Under the pieces are notes generated by a model. That model was given only the letters and a program-made list of their open reading frames with translations. It did no database searches and was not told where the DNA came from. Position numbers and translations under genes: made by a program. 5,227 nt of DNA from Acidobacteriota bacterium. Its GTDB lineage: Bacteria; Acidobacteriota; Vicinamibacteria; Vicinamibacterales; Fen-181. This document shows, in pieces, positions 1 through 5,227 of the stretch (position 1 is the stretch's first letter; each line of letters opens with the position of its first letter). The stretch is taken from contig JAJXZZ010000248.1 of assembly GCA_021779795.1 (NCBI GenBank), positions 1 to 5,227 of the forward strand, given 5' to 3'.

Positions 1-136
1 GCGTGCCGGGCGGCGGAGCGGGCGGCAGCCACCGCGCGAGCAGCTGGACGCAGGCCACGCCGGCCACCGTCGTCACGACCCACGCCGCGAACACCGCCGC
101 GAGCGCCGGGCGTCCCGGCTCGAGATCGTCGGCCAC
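1..136 (-). CDS. Partial divergent gene: N-terminus of a predicted membrane protein (unknown function)
   Basis: Seen: reading the minus strand from a GTG at 136-134 gives 45 codons without a stop to the window edge. The protein begins (M)ADDLEPGRPALAAVF, and residues about 11-34 form one uninterrupted hydrophobic stretch rich in Ala, Val and Trp. A proline-rich segment (PPAPPPG) follows at 38-44. A GGAGG Shine-Dalgarno lies 5 nt upstream of the GTG. Nearly every third codon position is G or C, as in the other genes here. No ATG lies in frame in the preceding region, so GTG is the best start. Inference: a short acidic cytoplasmic N-terminus, then a signal anchor or first transmembrane helix. 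The single helix followed by a Pro-rich linker would fit an inner-membrane-anchored protein, but the family cannot be identified from 45 residues. It is transcribed divergently from the permease at 283 and may share its control region. Its C-terminus is outside the window. Confidence 0.6.
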   Translation of the reverse strand, partial: MADDLEPGRPALAAVFAAWVVTTVAGVACVQLLARWLPPAPPPGT

Positions 137-141
137 CTCTG

Positions 142-146
142 CCTCC
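142..146 (-). promoter_or_regulatory. Shine-Dalgarno for the divergent minus-strand gene
   Basis: The minus strand reads GGAGG here, 5 nt before the GTG at 136-134. It decides the start of the divergent gene, because no in-frame ATG precedes it. Confidence 0.55.
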
Positions 147-175
147 GCCTGCCCGGGCCCGCAGGCCCCTGGGGG

Positions 176-211
176 ATCGACGCGTCGAGATGCGTCGATT
201 CTATACGACGC
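176..211. promoter_or_regulatory. Candidate divergent operator/promoter: array of CGACGC half-sites around an AT-rich island
   Basis: Seen: CGACGC occurs at 178-183 and 206-211, and its complement GCGTCG at 182-187 and 192-197. The first pair overlaps to give a perfect 12-bp palindrome, TCGACGCGTCGA, at 177-188. ATCGACGC (176-183) pairs with GCGTCGAT (192-199) across 8 nt. GCGTCG (192-197) pairs with CGACGC (206-211) across the 8-nt AT-rich spacer ATTCTATA. On the minus strand that spacer contains TAGAAT (203-198, 5 of 6 to TATAAT). On the plus strand TATACG (202-207) follows TCGACG (177-182) with a 19-nt spacer, a weak sigma-70-like pair. Inference: a regulator binding site overlapping divergent promoters for the minus-strand gene and the permease. 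The sequence shows the symmetry only; promoter activity and the regulator are not shown. Confidence 0.4.
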
Positions 212-282
212 GGGTCCGGGGCGTGACCGCCACGTTCGCCGCCGCCAAGAACCAATCCCCCGGGCCCGCCGTCTAACGGGGC

Positions 283-2787
283 ATGCGCACGCTCCGCCTG
301 CCCCATGCCGTCCGCGCCCTGCTCCGCACGCCGCTCGTGACTGCCGTCGCCGTGCTGTCGCTGGCCCTCGGGATCGGCGCCAACACGGCGATCTTCTCGC
401 TGTTCGACCAGATGCTCCTCCGGCCGCTCCCGGTCCCGGACCCCGGGTCGCTCGTCAACCTGAGCGCCCCCGGCCCCAAGCCGGGCTCGACGTCGTGCGG
501 CCAGCCGGGCGACTGCGACGAGGTCTTCAGCTACCCGATGTTCCGCGACCTCGAGCGCACGCAGACCGGCTTCACCGGCCTGGCCGCCCACCGGCCGTTC
601 ACGGCGAACCTGGCCTTCCGCGGGCAGACGCTCAACGGCCGGGGGCTGCTCGTCTCGGGCAGCTACTTCCCCGTGCTCGGCCTCCGGCCGGCGCTCGGCC
701 GGCTCTTCAGCCGGGCGGACGACGGGGTGATCGGCGAGCCGCACGTGGTGGTGCTCGGCTACGACTACTGGCGCACGCGGTTCGACGCGCGCCCGGACGT
801 GCTCAACCAGCCGCTCGTCATCAACGGCCAGCCGATGACGATCGTCGGCGTGGCGCCGCGCGGGTTCGCATCCACGACGCTCGGGTTCAAGCCCGAGGTG
901 TTCGTGCCGATCGCGATGCGCGACGTCATGGAATCGTTCTTCGGAAAGTCGCTCGACAACCGCCGGGCGTACTGGGCCTACGTGTTCGGCCGGCTGAAGC
1001 CCGGCGTCGGCCTCGACCGCGCGCTGACGGCCACCAACGTGTCGTACGCCGCGATCATCAACGACGTCGAGGCGCCGCTCCAGAAGAACCTGAGCGAGCA
1101 GACGATGAAGCGGTTCCGCGAGCGCCGGGTGGCCGGCGTCGTCGACCCGCGCGGCCAGAGCTCGCTGCACCGCGAGGCGAGGACGCCGCTCATCCTGCTG
1201 TTCGCGGTCACGGGGCTGGTGCTCGTCATCGCCTGCGCGAACATCGCCAACCTGCTGCTGGCCCGGGCGGCCGGCCGCACCGGCGAGATGGCCGTCCGGC
1301 TGGCGATCGGCGCGGGGCGGTGGCAGCTGGTGCGCCAGCTGCTGGCCGAGGCGGGCCTGCTCGCCGCGGCCGGCGGCGCCCTCGGCCTGCTGTTCGCCCG
1401 GTGGACGCTCGACCTGATCGTCTCGCTCATGCCGGACCGCATCGCGGAGCTGATGGGGGTCGGCCTCGACTACCAGGTGATGCTGTTCGCGGCGGCGGTC
1501 GCCGTCGGCACCGGGCTGTTCTTCGGGCTGTTCCCGGCGCTCCACAGCACGCGGCCCGACCTGGTGACCGCGCTCAAGGGGCAGGCGGGCCAGCCGGGCG
1601 GATCGAGGGCGGCGGCCCGCTTCCGCAAGGCGCTGGTCGTGGCCCAGGTGGGGCTCTCGATGCTGCTGCTGGTCGGCGCCGGGCTGTTCATCAAGAGCCT
1701 CGCCAACGTCAGCCGGGTCGATCTCGGCCTGCACGTGGACCACGTGGTGACGTTCGGGGTGTCGCCCGAGCTGAACGGGTACGACGGCCCCCGGTCGCTC
1801 GCCCTGTTCGACCGGCTCGAAGACCAGCTGCGGGCGATGCCCGGCGCCGTGGACGTGACGGCCGCGCTGGTGGCGCCACTGTCGGGCGACAACTGGGCCA
1901 GCAGCCTGGACGTCGAGGGGTTCCCCGCCGGACCCGACACCGACACGACGGCCAGCTTCAACAAGGTCGCGCCGGCCTATTTCCGGACGTTCGGCGTCCC
2001 GCTGCTCGCCGGCCGCGAGTTCACGAAGGCCGACGCGGCGGGCGCCCCGCTCGTGGCCATCGTGAACGAGCAGTTCACGAAGAAGTTCAAGCTCGGGCGC
2101 GAGGCGATCGGCAAGCACATCCGATCGGGGCCTCCCGGGTCGCCGCAGATGGAGATCGTCGGCGTGGTGGCCGACGCGAAGTACAGCAACGTCAAGGACG
2201 TGCCGCCGCCACAGTTCTTCGTCCCCTACCGCCAGGGCGAAACGCTGGGGTTCCTGAGCTACTTCGTCCGAAGCACGCTGCCGCCGGACCAGGTGCTGGC
2301 GACGATCCCGAAGGCGGTTCACCGCCTGGACCCGAACCTCCCGGTCGAGGACCCGCGGACGATGAACGACGTGGTGCGCGAGAACGTGTTCGTGGACCGG
2401 CTCCTCACGGCCTTCTCGGCGTCGTTCGCGGTGCTGGCCACGCTGCTCGCCGCCATCGGCCTCTACGGGGTGCTCGCCTACATGGTGGCGCAGCGGACCA
2501 GGGAACTGGGCCTGCGCATGGCGCTCGGCGCGGCCCCCGCCCGCGTGCGGCGGCTGATCCTGTCGCAGACGGCCGTGCTGACGGCCGTCGGGGCGACGGG
2601 AGGGCTGGTCCTGGCCGCCCTGGCGGGACGCTACGCGCAGTCGATGCTCTTCGGCCTGACGGGCGACGACCCGGCCGTCTTCGCGGTCGCAGCGGTCACG
2701 CTCGCGCTGGTGGCGCTCGCCGCCGGCCTCCTGCCGGCGATCCGGGCCTCGCAGGTGGACCCGATGACGGCGCTGCGCGACGAGTGA
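283..2787 (+). CDS. ADOP-type ABC transporter permease (duplicated MacB periplasmic core + FtsX domains)
   Basis: An 834-residue inner-membrane permease of the FtsX/MacB superfamily with the duplicated layout of acidobacterial orphan permeases (ADOP). Seen: TM1 at about 18-40 (with LALGIGANTAIFS, typical of the MacB core-domain start); a first periplasmic domain to about 295; TM2-TM4 at about 302-326, 357-382 and 397-420, with the FtsX cytoplasmic motif EMAVRLAIGAGRWQLVRQLL after TM2; TM5 at about 450-472; a second periplasmic domain to about 705; then TM6-TM8 at about 711-735, 763-785 and 798-820, with the matching motif RELGLRMALGAAPARVRRLI. It ends DPMTALRDE, the usual ADOP ending. ATG 283 is supported by an in-frame TAA at 274-276, but its ribosome site (GGGG at 278-281) is poor. 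The N-terminal helical extension of many ADOPs is absent. Two periplasmic cysteines, C72 and C78, could form a disulfide. No ATPase gene is adjacent. By family, MacB-like proteins couple a cytoplasmic ATPase to periplasmic movement; the substrate here is unknown. Confidence 0.93.
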   Translation: MRTLRLPHAVRALLRTPLVTAVAVLSLALGIGANTAIFSLFDQMLLRPLPVPDPGSLVNLSAPGPKPGSTSCGQPGDCDEVFSYPMFRDLERTQTGFTGLAAHRPFTANLAFRGQTLNGRGLLVSGSYFPVLGLRPALGRLFSRADDGVIGEPHVVVLGYDYWRTRFDARPDVLNQPLVINGQPMTIVGVAPRGFASTTLGFKPEVFVPIAMRDVMESFFGKSLDNRRAYWAYVFGRLKPGVGLDRALTATNVSYAAIINDVEAPLQKNLSEQTMKRFRERRVAGVVDPRGQSSLHREARTPLILLFAVTGLVLVIACANIANLLLARAAGRTGEMAVRLAIGAGRWQLVRQLLAEAGLLAAAGGALGLLFARWTLDLIVSLMPDRIAELMGVGLDYQVMLFAAAVAVGTGLFFGLFPALHSTRPDLVTALKGQAGQPGGSRAAARFRKALVVAQVGLSMLLLVGAGLFIKSLANVSRVDLGLHVDHVVTFGVSPELNGYDGPRSLALFDRLEDQLRAMPGAVDVTAALVAPLSGDNWASSLDVEGFPAGPDTDTTASFNKVAPAYFRTFGVPLLAGREFTKADAAGAPLVAIVNEQFTKKFKLGREAIGKHIRSGPPGSPQMEIVGVVADAKYSNVKDVPPPQFFVPYRQGETLGFLSYFVRSTLPPDQVLATIPKAVHRLDPNLPVEDPRTMNDVVRENVFVDRLLTAFSASFAVLATLLAAIGLYGVLAYMVAQRTRELGLRMALGAAPARVRRLILSQTAVLTAVGATGGLVLAALAGRYAQSMLFGLTGDDPAVFAVAAVTLALVALAAGLLPAIRASQVDPMTALRDE

Positions 2788-2790
2788 CGG

Positions 2791-2819
2791 CAAGGCCGGC
2801 CCGCCCAGGGCCGGCCTTG
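2791..2819 (+). terminator. Strong hairpin after the permease gene (terminator-like, no U-tract)
   Basis: A perfect 12-bp inverted repeat: CAAGGCCGGCCC (2791-2802), the 5-nt loop GCCCA, then GGGCCGGCCTTG (2808-2819). It starts 3 nt after the permease stop codon. It is followed by ATCCCCC instead of a T-run, so it is not a canonical E. coli-type intrinsic terminator. Stems without a U-tail are common at gene ends in high-GC bacteria. It probably ends, or stabilises the 3' end of, the permease transcript and separates it from the small gene downstream. Confidence 0.65.
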
Positions 2820-2846
2820 ATCCCCCACGCCCCGCCGCGGTACGAT
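2817..2846 (+). promoter_or_regulatory. Candidate promoter for the small basic-peptide gene
   Basis: TTGATC (2817-2822, 4 of 6 to TTGACA) and TACGAT (2841-2846, 4 of 6 to TATAAT) are separated by 18 nt. Initiation would fall near 2853, giving a leader of roughly 33 nt with a good ribosome site before ATG 2886. The -35 element overlaps the last bases of the preceding hairpin. Low information content; position and context support it more than the match does. Confidence 0.3.
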
Positions 2847-2885
2847 TTCGCCGTCGTCGTTGCTTCCCGTCACCTGGAGGTCACC

Positions 2886-2960
2886 ATGGCGAAGTGCGGA
2901 CCGCGGAACGGATCGGCCAAGAAGGCCGCCGCGCCGAAGAAGAAGACCACGAAGAAGTAG
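2886..2960 (+). CDS. Small lysine-rich basic peptide (24 aa), hypothetical
   Basis: Seen: a 25-codon reading frame from ATG 2886 to TAG 2958-2960, with GGAGG at 2876-2880 placed 5 nt before the start. The product starts MAKCGPRNGS and continues with a Lys/Ala/Pro/Thr tail (AKKAAAPKKKTTKK). It has 8 Lys and 1 Arg, no acidic residue and a single cysteine at position 4. All eight lysines use AAG. The tail resembles the disordered basic tails of histone H1-like and HU-extension proteins, which bind nucleic acid non-specifically; that is a compositional likeness only. It sits between two hairpins (2791-2819 and 2976-3004) with a possible promoter, which suggests its own transcription unit. Roles that would fit are nucleic-acid or ribosome association, or an unstructured accessory peptide; none is shown. 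It is too short for reliable homology detection, so a chance frame with a good ribosome site remains possible. Confidence 0.55.
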   Translation: MAKCGPRNGSAKKAAAPKKKTTKK

Positions 2961-2975
2961 CGACGGCCAGAACGA

Positions 2976-3004
2976 GGGCAGCCGGCGCCCGGTGCCGGCT
3001 GTCC
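2976..3004 (+). terminator. Hairpin after the small peptide gene (terminator-like, no U-tract)
   Basis: The core stem CAGCCGGC (2979-2986) pairs with GCCGGCTG (2994-3001). It extends outward through 2976-2978 with 3002-3004 and inward through 2987-2988 with 2992-2993. The total is about 13 pairs, two of them G-U, around a 3-nt loop. It begins 15 nt after the TAG of the small gene and 48 nt before the oxidoreductase start. No T-run follows. It could end the small transcript or reduce read-through into the oxidoreductase. Confidence 0.45.
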
Positions 3005-3039
3005 GACCCGCCACGCGGCCGGCCGCCGCTCCAGATCCC

Positions 3040-3044
3040 GGAGA
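3040..3044 (+). promoter_or_regulatory. Shine-Dalgarno deciding the oxidoreductase start
   Basis: GGAGA, 8 nt before ATG 3053. It picks this ATG over the open frame extending upstream to 2894, which would overlap the small basic-peptide gene and add 53 residues unlike the family. Confidence 0.6.
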
Positions 3045-3052
3045 AGACATCC

Positions 3053-4063
3053 ATGCCGGATTTGCTGTCCCCCTTGTCCGTTCAGGGTCTCACGCTCAGA
3101 AACCGGATCGTCATGCCGCCGATGTGGTCGGGCCAGGCCACGCCGGACGGCCTGATCACGCCGGCGATCGTCGAGTATCACCGGCGGCGCGCGGCCTCCG
3201 GGTGCGGCCTCGTCATCGTCGAGCACGCGTTCGTGCACCCGCGGGGCCGGCACTCGTCCACGCAGATCGGCGTCCACGCCGACGCGGCGCTCGACGGCCT
3301 GACGCGGCTGGCGTCGGCCATCCGGCAGGAGGGCGCGGCGGCGTGCCTGCAGATCTCGCACGCCGGGTCGCGCGGCTCGTCGCGCCTCATCGGGGCCCCC
3401 CTGCTGGCCCCGTCGGCCGTCCGCCATCCGGGTGAGCCGGAGGGGGAGATCCCCGAGGCGGTGCCCGAGGCGATGGTCCCCGAGATCGTGCGGGCCTTCG
3501 GCGACGCGGCCGTCCGGGCGCAGGCGGCCGGCTTCGACGCGGTCGAGATCCACGCGGCGCACGGCTTCCTGCTCGGCCAGTTCCTGTCGCCGCTGACCAA
3601 CCGGCGCGACGACCAGTATGGCGGCGCGGTCGAGCACCGCGCCCGGCTGCACCTCGAGGTGCTCGCCGAGGTCCGCGCGCGGCTCGCGCCCGGCACGCCG
3701 GTGTTCGTCCGCCTCGGCGCTCACGACGAGATGCCGGGCGGCCTGGAACTCGACGACGCCTGCTGGACCGCCGGCCGGCTGGCCGAGGGCGGCGCCTGCC
3801 TGATCGACGTCTCGGGCGGCCTCCAGGGCTCCCGCGGCGTCGGCAAGGGGCCCGGCTACTTCGTCCCCTACGCGCAGGCCATCAAGGCCGTCGTCCCGGT
3901 GCCCGTGATGGTCACCGGCGGGCTGGGCGAGGCCGACCTGGCCGACCGCGTCGTGCGCGAGGGACGGGCCGACCTGGTCGGCGTCGGGCGGGCCATGCTG
4001 AACGACCCCGACTGGGCGGGCAAGGCGATTGCCCGCCTCTCGACGGCTCGCCGCGCGGGCTGA
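3053..4063 (+). CDS. Old Yellow Enzyme family NAD(P)H:flavin oxidoreductase (single-domain, FMN)
   Basis: A 336-residue cytosolic TIM-barrel flavoenzyme. By family it binds FMN, is reduced by NAD(P)H and reduces activated C=C bonds of enones or similar compounds; the physiological substrate is unknown. Seen: the N-terminus LLSPLSVQGLTLRNRIVMPP (residues 4-23) is a typical OYE start and supports ATG 3053. Q100 and H103 lie in CLQISHAG. The substrate-binding pair H167/H170 lies in EIHAAHGFLLGQF, followed by SPLTNRRDDQYGG at 179-191. R220 lies in FVRLG. The FMN-phosphate loops are VTGGL (287-291) and GVGRAML (310-316), then NDPDW. There is no C-terminal Fe-S/FAD half as in 2,4-dienoyl-CoA reductase (FadH), so it is the short form. 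The residue after MPPM is W25, where YqjM-type enzymes have a redox-tuning cysteine. It is probably transcribed separately from the permease. Family assignment is firm; specificity is not. Confidence 0.93.
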   Translation: MPDLLSPLSVQGLTLRNRIVMPPMWSGQATPDGLITPAIVEYHRRRAASGCGLVIVEHAFVHPRGRHSSTQIGVHADAALDGLTRLASAIRQEGAAACLQISHAGSRGSSRLIGAPLLAPSAVRHPGEPEGEIPEAVPEAMVPEIVRAFGDAAVRAQAAGFDAVEIHAAHGFLLGQFLSPLTNRRDDQYGGAVEHRARLHLEVLAEVRARLAPGTPVFVRLGAHDEMPGGLELDDACWTAGRLAEGGACLIDVSGGLQGSRGVGKGPGYFVPYAQAIKAVVPVPVMVTGGLGEADLADRVVREGRADLVGVGRAMLNDPDWAGKAIARLSTARRAG

Positions 4064-4085
4064 CGTGGCGGGCCGGGCGCGCGAT

Positions 4086-4101
4086 CGTGAAAGAAATCAC
4101 G
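4086..4101. promoter_or_regulatory. CRP/FNR-like inverted repeat upstream of pckG
   Basis: CGTGA-AAGAAA-TCACG is a perfect 5-bp inverted repeat with a 6-nt spacer. It keeps the GTGA-N6-TCAC core of the CRP consensus and differs only in the outermost base of each arm. It lies 23 bases beyond the oxidoreductase stop and about 90 nt before the pckG start. If transcription starts near 4164 (from the weak -10 at 4152-4157), its centre would be near -70, a class I activator position. As RNA it is also a short stem that might weakly end the oxidoreductase transcript. Binding is inferred from the symmetry only. Confidence 0.35.
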
Positions 4102-4128
4102 GGGTTGCGGCGCCGGCCGGTTCCCGGG

Positions 4129-4157
4129 TGCACGTCCCGGCTTGGTTCTAGTAACAT
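4129..4157 (+). promoter_or_regulatory. Weak candidate pckG promoter
   Basis: TAACAT (4152-4157, 4 of 6 to TATAAT) sits in the most AT-rich patch of this intergenic region. A poor -35 (TGCACG, 4129-4134, 3 of 6) lies 17 nt upstream. A weak -35 would suit an activator-dependent promoter, which fits the CRP-like repeat at 4086-4101. Overlapping alternatives such as TAGTAA (4149-4154) are possible. Confidence 0.22.
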
Positions 4158-4180
4158 GGGAGGTCGAGCACCCCCTCGCA

Positions 4181-4187
4181 AAGGAGA
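4181..4187 (+). promoter_or_regulatory. Shine-Dalgarno deciding the pckG start
   Basis: AAGGAGA, with its GGAG core 5 nt before ATG 4192. An in-frame ATG at 4156, 12 codons upstream, has no purine-rich site before it and would place the AAGGAGA inside the gene, so 4192 is preferred. Confidence 0.75.
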
Positions 4188-4191
4188 ACCG

Positions 4192-5227
4192 ATGACCAGG
4201 CATGCACGCCTCGCCCAGTGGGTCGATGAAGTCGCGGCCTTGTGCCAACCCGAACGCGTCCACTGGTGCGACGGCTCCCCCGAGGAGTATCACGAGATGC
4301 TCCGCCTGATGATCCAGGCGGGCACCGCCATCAGCATGGACGCGGTGCGCCCCAACAGCATCTTCGTCCGGTCGGACCCGGCCGACGTGGCCCGGGTCGA
4401 GGATCGCACGTTCATCTGCGCGGCGCGCAAGGAAGACGCGGGCCCGACCAACAACTGGGCCGACCCCGCCGAGATGAAGGCGACGCTGACAGGCCTCTTC
4501 AAGGGCTCGATGAAGGGGCGGACGCTCTTCGTCATCCCCTACAGCATGGGCCCGGTCGGGTCGCCCATCGCGAAAATCGGCGTCGAACTCACCGACTCCC
4601 CCTACGTCGTCGCCAACATGCACATCATGACGCGCGTCGGCAGCAGGGTGCTGGACGTGCTCGGGGCGGACGGCGACTTCGTCAAGGGCATGCACTCGGT
4701 CGGCGCGCCGCTCGAGGGGAACACCCCCGACGTGCCGTGGCCGTGCAACGCCAGCAACAAGTACATCTGCCATTTTCCAGAAACGCGCGAGATCTGGTCG
4801 TTCGGCTCGGGGTACGGCGGCAACGCCCTGCTCGGCAAGAAGTGCCACGCGCTCCGGATCGCGTCGGTGCAGGCGCGCGACGAAGGCTGGCTCGCCGAGC
4901 ACATGCTCATCCTGAAGCTGACCAGCCCCCAGGGCGAGGTCCGGTACGTGACGGGGGCGTTCCCGTCGGCGTGCGGCAAGACCAACCTCGCGATGCTGGT
5001 GCCGACGGTGCCCGGCTGGAAGGTCGAGACGATCGGCGACGACATCGCCTGGATGAAGTTCGGGCCCGACGGCCGGCTCTACGCCATCAACCCCGAGGCG
5101 GGGTTCTTCGGCGTGGCGCCGGGCACCAACATGAAGTCGAACCCGAACGCGATGCTGACGCTGCACGCGAACTCGATCTTCACCAACTGCGCGATGGCGC
5201 CGGACGGCAACGTCTGGTGGGAGTACA
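4192..5227 (+). CDS. pckG: Phosphoenolpyruvate carboxykinase (GTP), N-terminal 345 codons, cut by the window end
   Basis: A cytosolic enzyme that converts oxaloacetate + GTP to phosphoenolpyruvate + CO2 + GDP, the entry step of gluconeogenesis, and runs anaplerotically in some bacteria. Seen: my translation from ATG 4192 stays open to the window edge and matches the GTP-type family along its length. With a constant offset of 27 from rat cytosolic PEPCK, the key residues line up: R60 (substrate), Y208 in YGGN, metal ligands K217 (LLGKKC), H237 and D284, the P-loop FPSACGKTN at 257-265 with the reactive C261 and with K263/T264, and kinase motif GDDIAWMKF from 282. PYSMGPVGSPIAKIGVELTD is also characteristic. 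The family is about 590-620 residues, so roughly 250 residues, including the omega-loop lid and the guanine pocket, lie beyond the window. The ATP-type enzyme (pckA) is excluded by the overall sequence. No frameshift or missing residue is seen. Confidence 0.97.
   Translation, partial: MTRHARLAQWVDEVAALCQPERVHWCDGSPEEYHEMLRLMIQAGTAISMDAVRPNSIFVRSDPADVARVEDRTFICAARKEDAGPTNNWADPAEMKATLTGLFKGSMKGRTLFVIPYSMGPVGSPIAKIGVELTDSPYVVANMHIMTRVGSRVLDVLGADGDFVKGMHSVGAPLEGNTPDVPWPCNASNKYICHFPETREIWSFGSGYGGNALLGKKCHALRIASVQARDEGWLAEHMLILKLTSPQGEVRYVTGAFPSACGKTNLAMLVPTVPGWKVETIGDDIAWMKFGPDGRLYAINPEAGFFGVAPGTNMKSNPNAMLTLHANSIFTNCAMAPDGNVWWEY

Noticed and set aside
73..2793. 906-codon minus-strand frame antisense to the permease
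   Set aside because: Low-complexity Arg/Gln/His/Glu-rich product mirroring high-GC codon positions of the sense gene; no recognisable domain or membrane segment.
2869..2885. Direct repeat GTCACC flanking the Shine-Dalgarno of the small gene
   Set aside because: Only two 6-bp copies 11 nt apart; too short to distinguish from chance and not arranged as an inverted site.
3..2960. Very long plus-strand frame (985 codons) covering the permease and ending with the small basic peptide
   Set aside because: It is the out-of-frame shadow of the permease: an Arg/Ala/Gly/Pro-rich product with no domains, typical of stop-poor frames in high-GC DNA. Only its last 25 codons, with their own GGAGG and ATG 2886, look like a gene.
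3015..3026. Perfect palindrome GCGGCCGGCCGC before the oxidoreductase
   Set aside because: Purely G/C, and such palindromes are common by chance at this base composition; no repeat of it elsewhere and no promoter elements around it.
2894..3052. Upstream extension of the oxidoreductase (53 extra residues)
   Set aside because: The extra segment is unlike the family, overlaps the small basic-peptide gene, and the family-typical N-terminus begins at ATG 3053 with GGAGA before it.
4124..4140. CCGGG/CCCGG inverted repeat (7-nt loop) between the oxidoreductase and pckG
   Set aside because: Only 5 bp, G/C-only, with no T-run; insufficient to call a terminator.
3868..5166. 432-codon minus-strand frame antisense to pckG
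   Set aside because: The opposite strand encodes a fully conserved PEPCK with catalytic residues; the antisense product is a compositional shadow.

Overview
The window is very GC-rich throughout. Its third codon positions are almost all G or C, the layout is bacterial, and it comes from a free-living bacterial chromosome. The 834-residue duplicated FtsX/MacB permease with no ATPase beside it is typical of the 'acidobacterial duplicated orphan permease' (ADOP) family. I therefore infer a high-GC Acidobacteriota member, possibly of the Vicinamibacteria type. That assignment rests on family knowledge and was not tested by a search.

Layout, left to right. (1) Positions 1-136, minus strand: the first 45 codons of a divergent gene with a GTG start, a good Shine-Dalgarno and one clear N-terminal membrane helix; the rest lies outside the window. 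(2) Positions 137-282: a divergent intergenic region with a small AT-rich island inside a cluster of alternating CGACGC/GCGTCG half-sites, a candidate shared operator/promoter. (3) Positions 283-2787, plus: the ADOP-type permease, closed 3 nt after its stop by a perfect 12-bp hairpin. (4) Positions 2886-2960, plus: a 24-residue lysine-rich peptide gene with a strong ribosome binding site, a plausible promoter of its own and a hairpin after it. (5) Positions 3053-4063, plus: a single-domain Old Yellow Enzyme family (FMN, NAD(P)H-dependent) oxidoreductase. (6) Positions 4064-4191: an intergenic region with a CRP/FNR-like inverted repeat and a weak candidate promoter. (7) Position 4192 to the window end, plus: the first 345 codons of GTP-dependent phosphoenolpyruvate carboxykinase (pckG), with the active-site residues that fall in the window intact.

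The genes do not form an obvious pathway. Spacing and hairpins suggest mostly separate transcription units: permease, tiny basic peptide, oxidoreductase, PEPCK. PEPCK is central metabolism (gluconeogenesis/anaplerosis). The permease is probably a membrane-remodelling, efflux or lipoprotein-handling type component of unknown substrate, and the oxidoreductase reduces activated C=C bonds of unknown substrate. No RNA gene, insertion sequence, CRISPR array or phage element was seen. No gene-free stretch exceeds 300 bases. The most interesting unexplained items are the tiny basic-peptide unit, the half-site array at 176-211 and the CRP-like site upstream of pckG.
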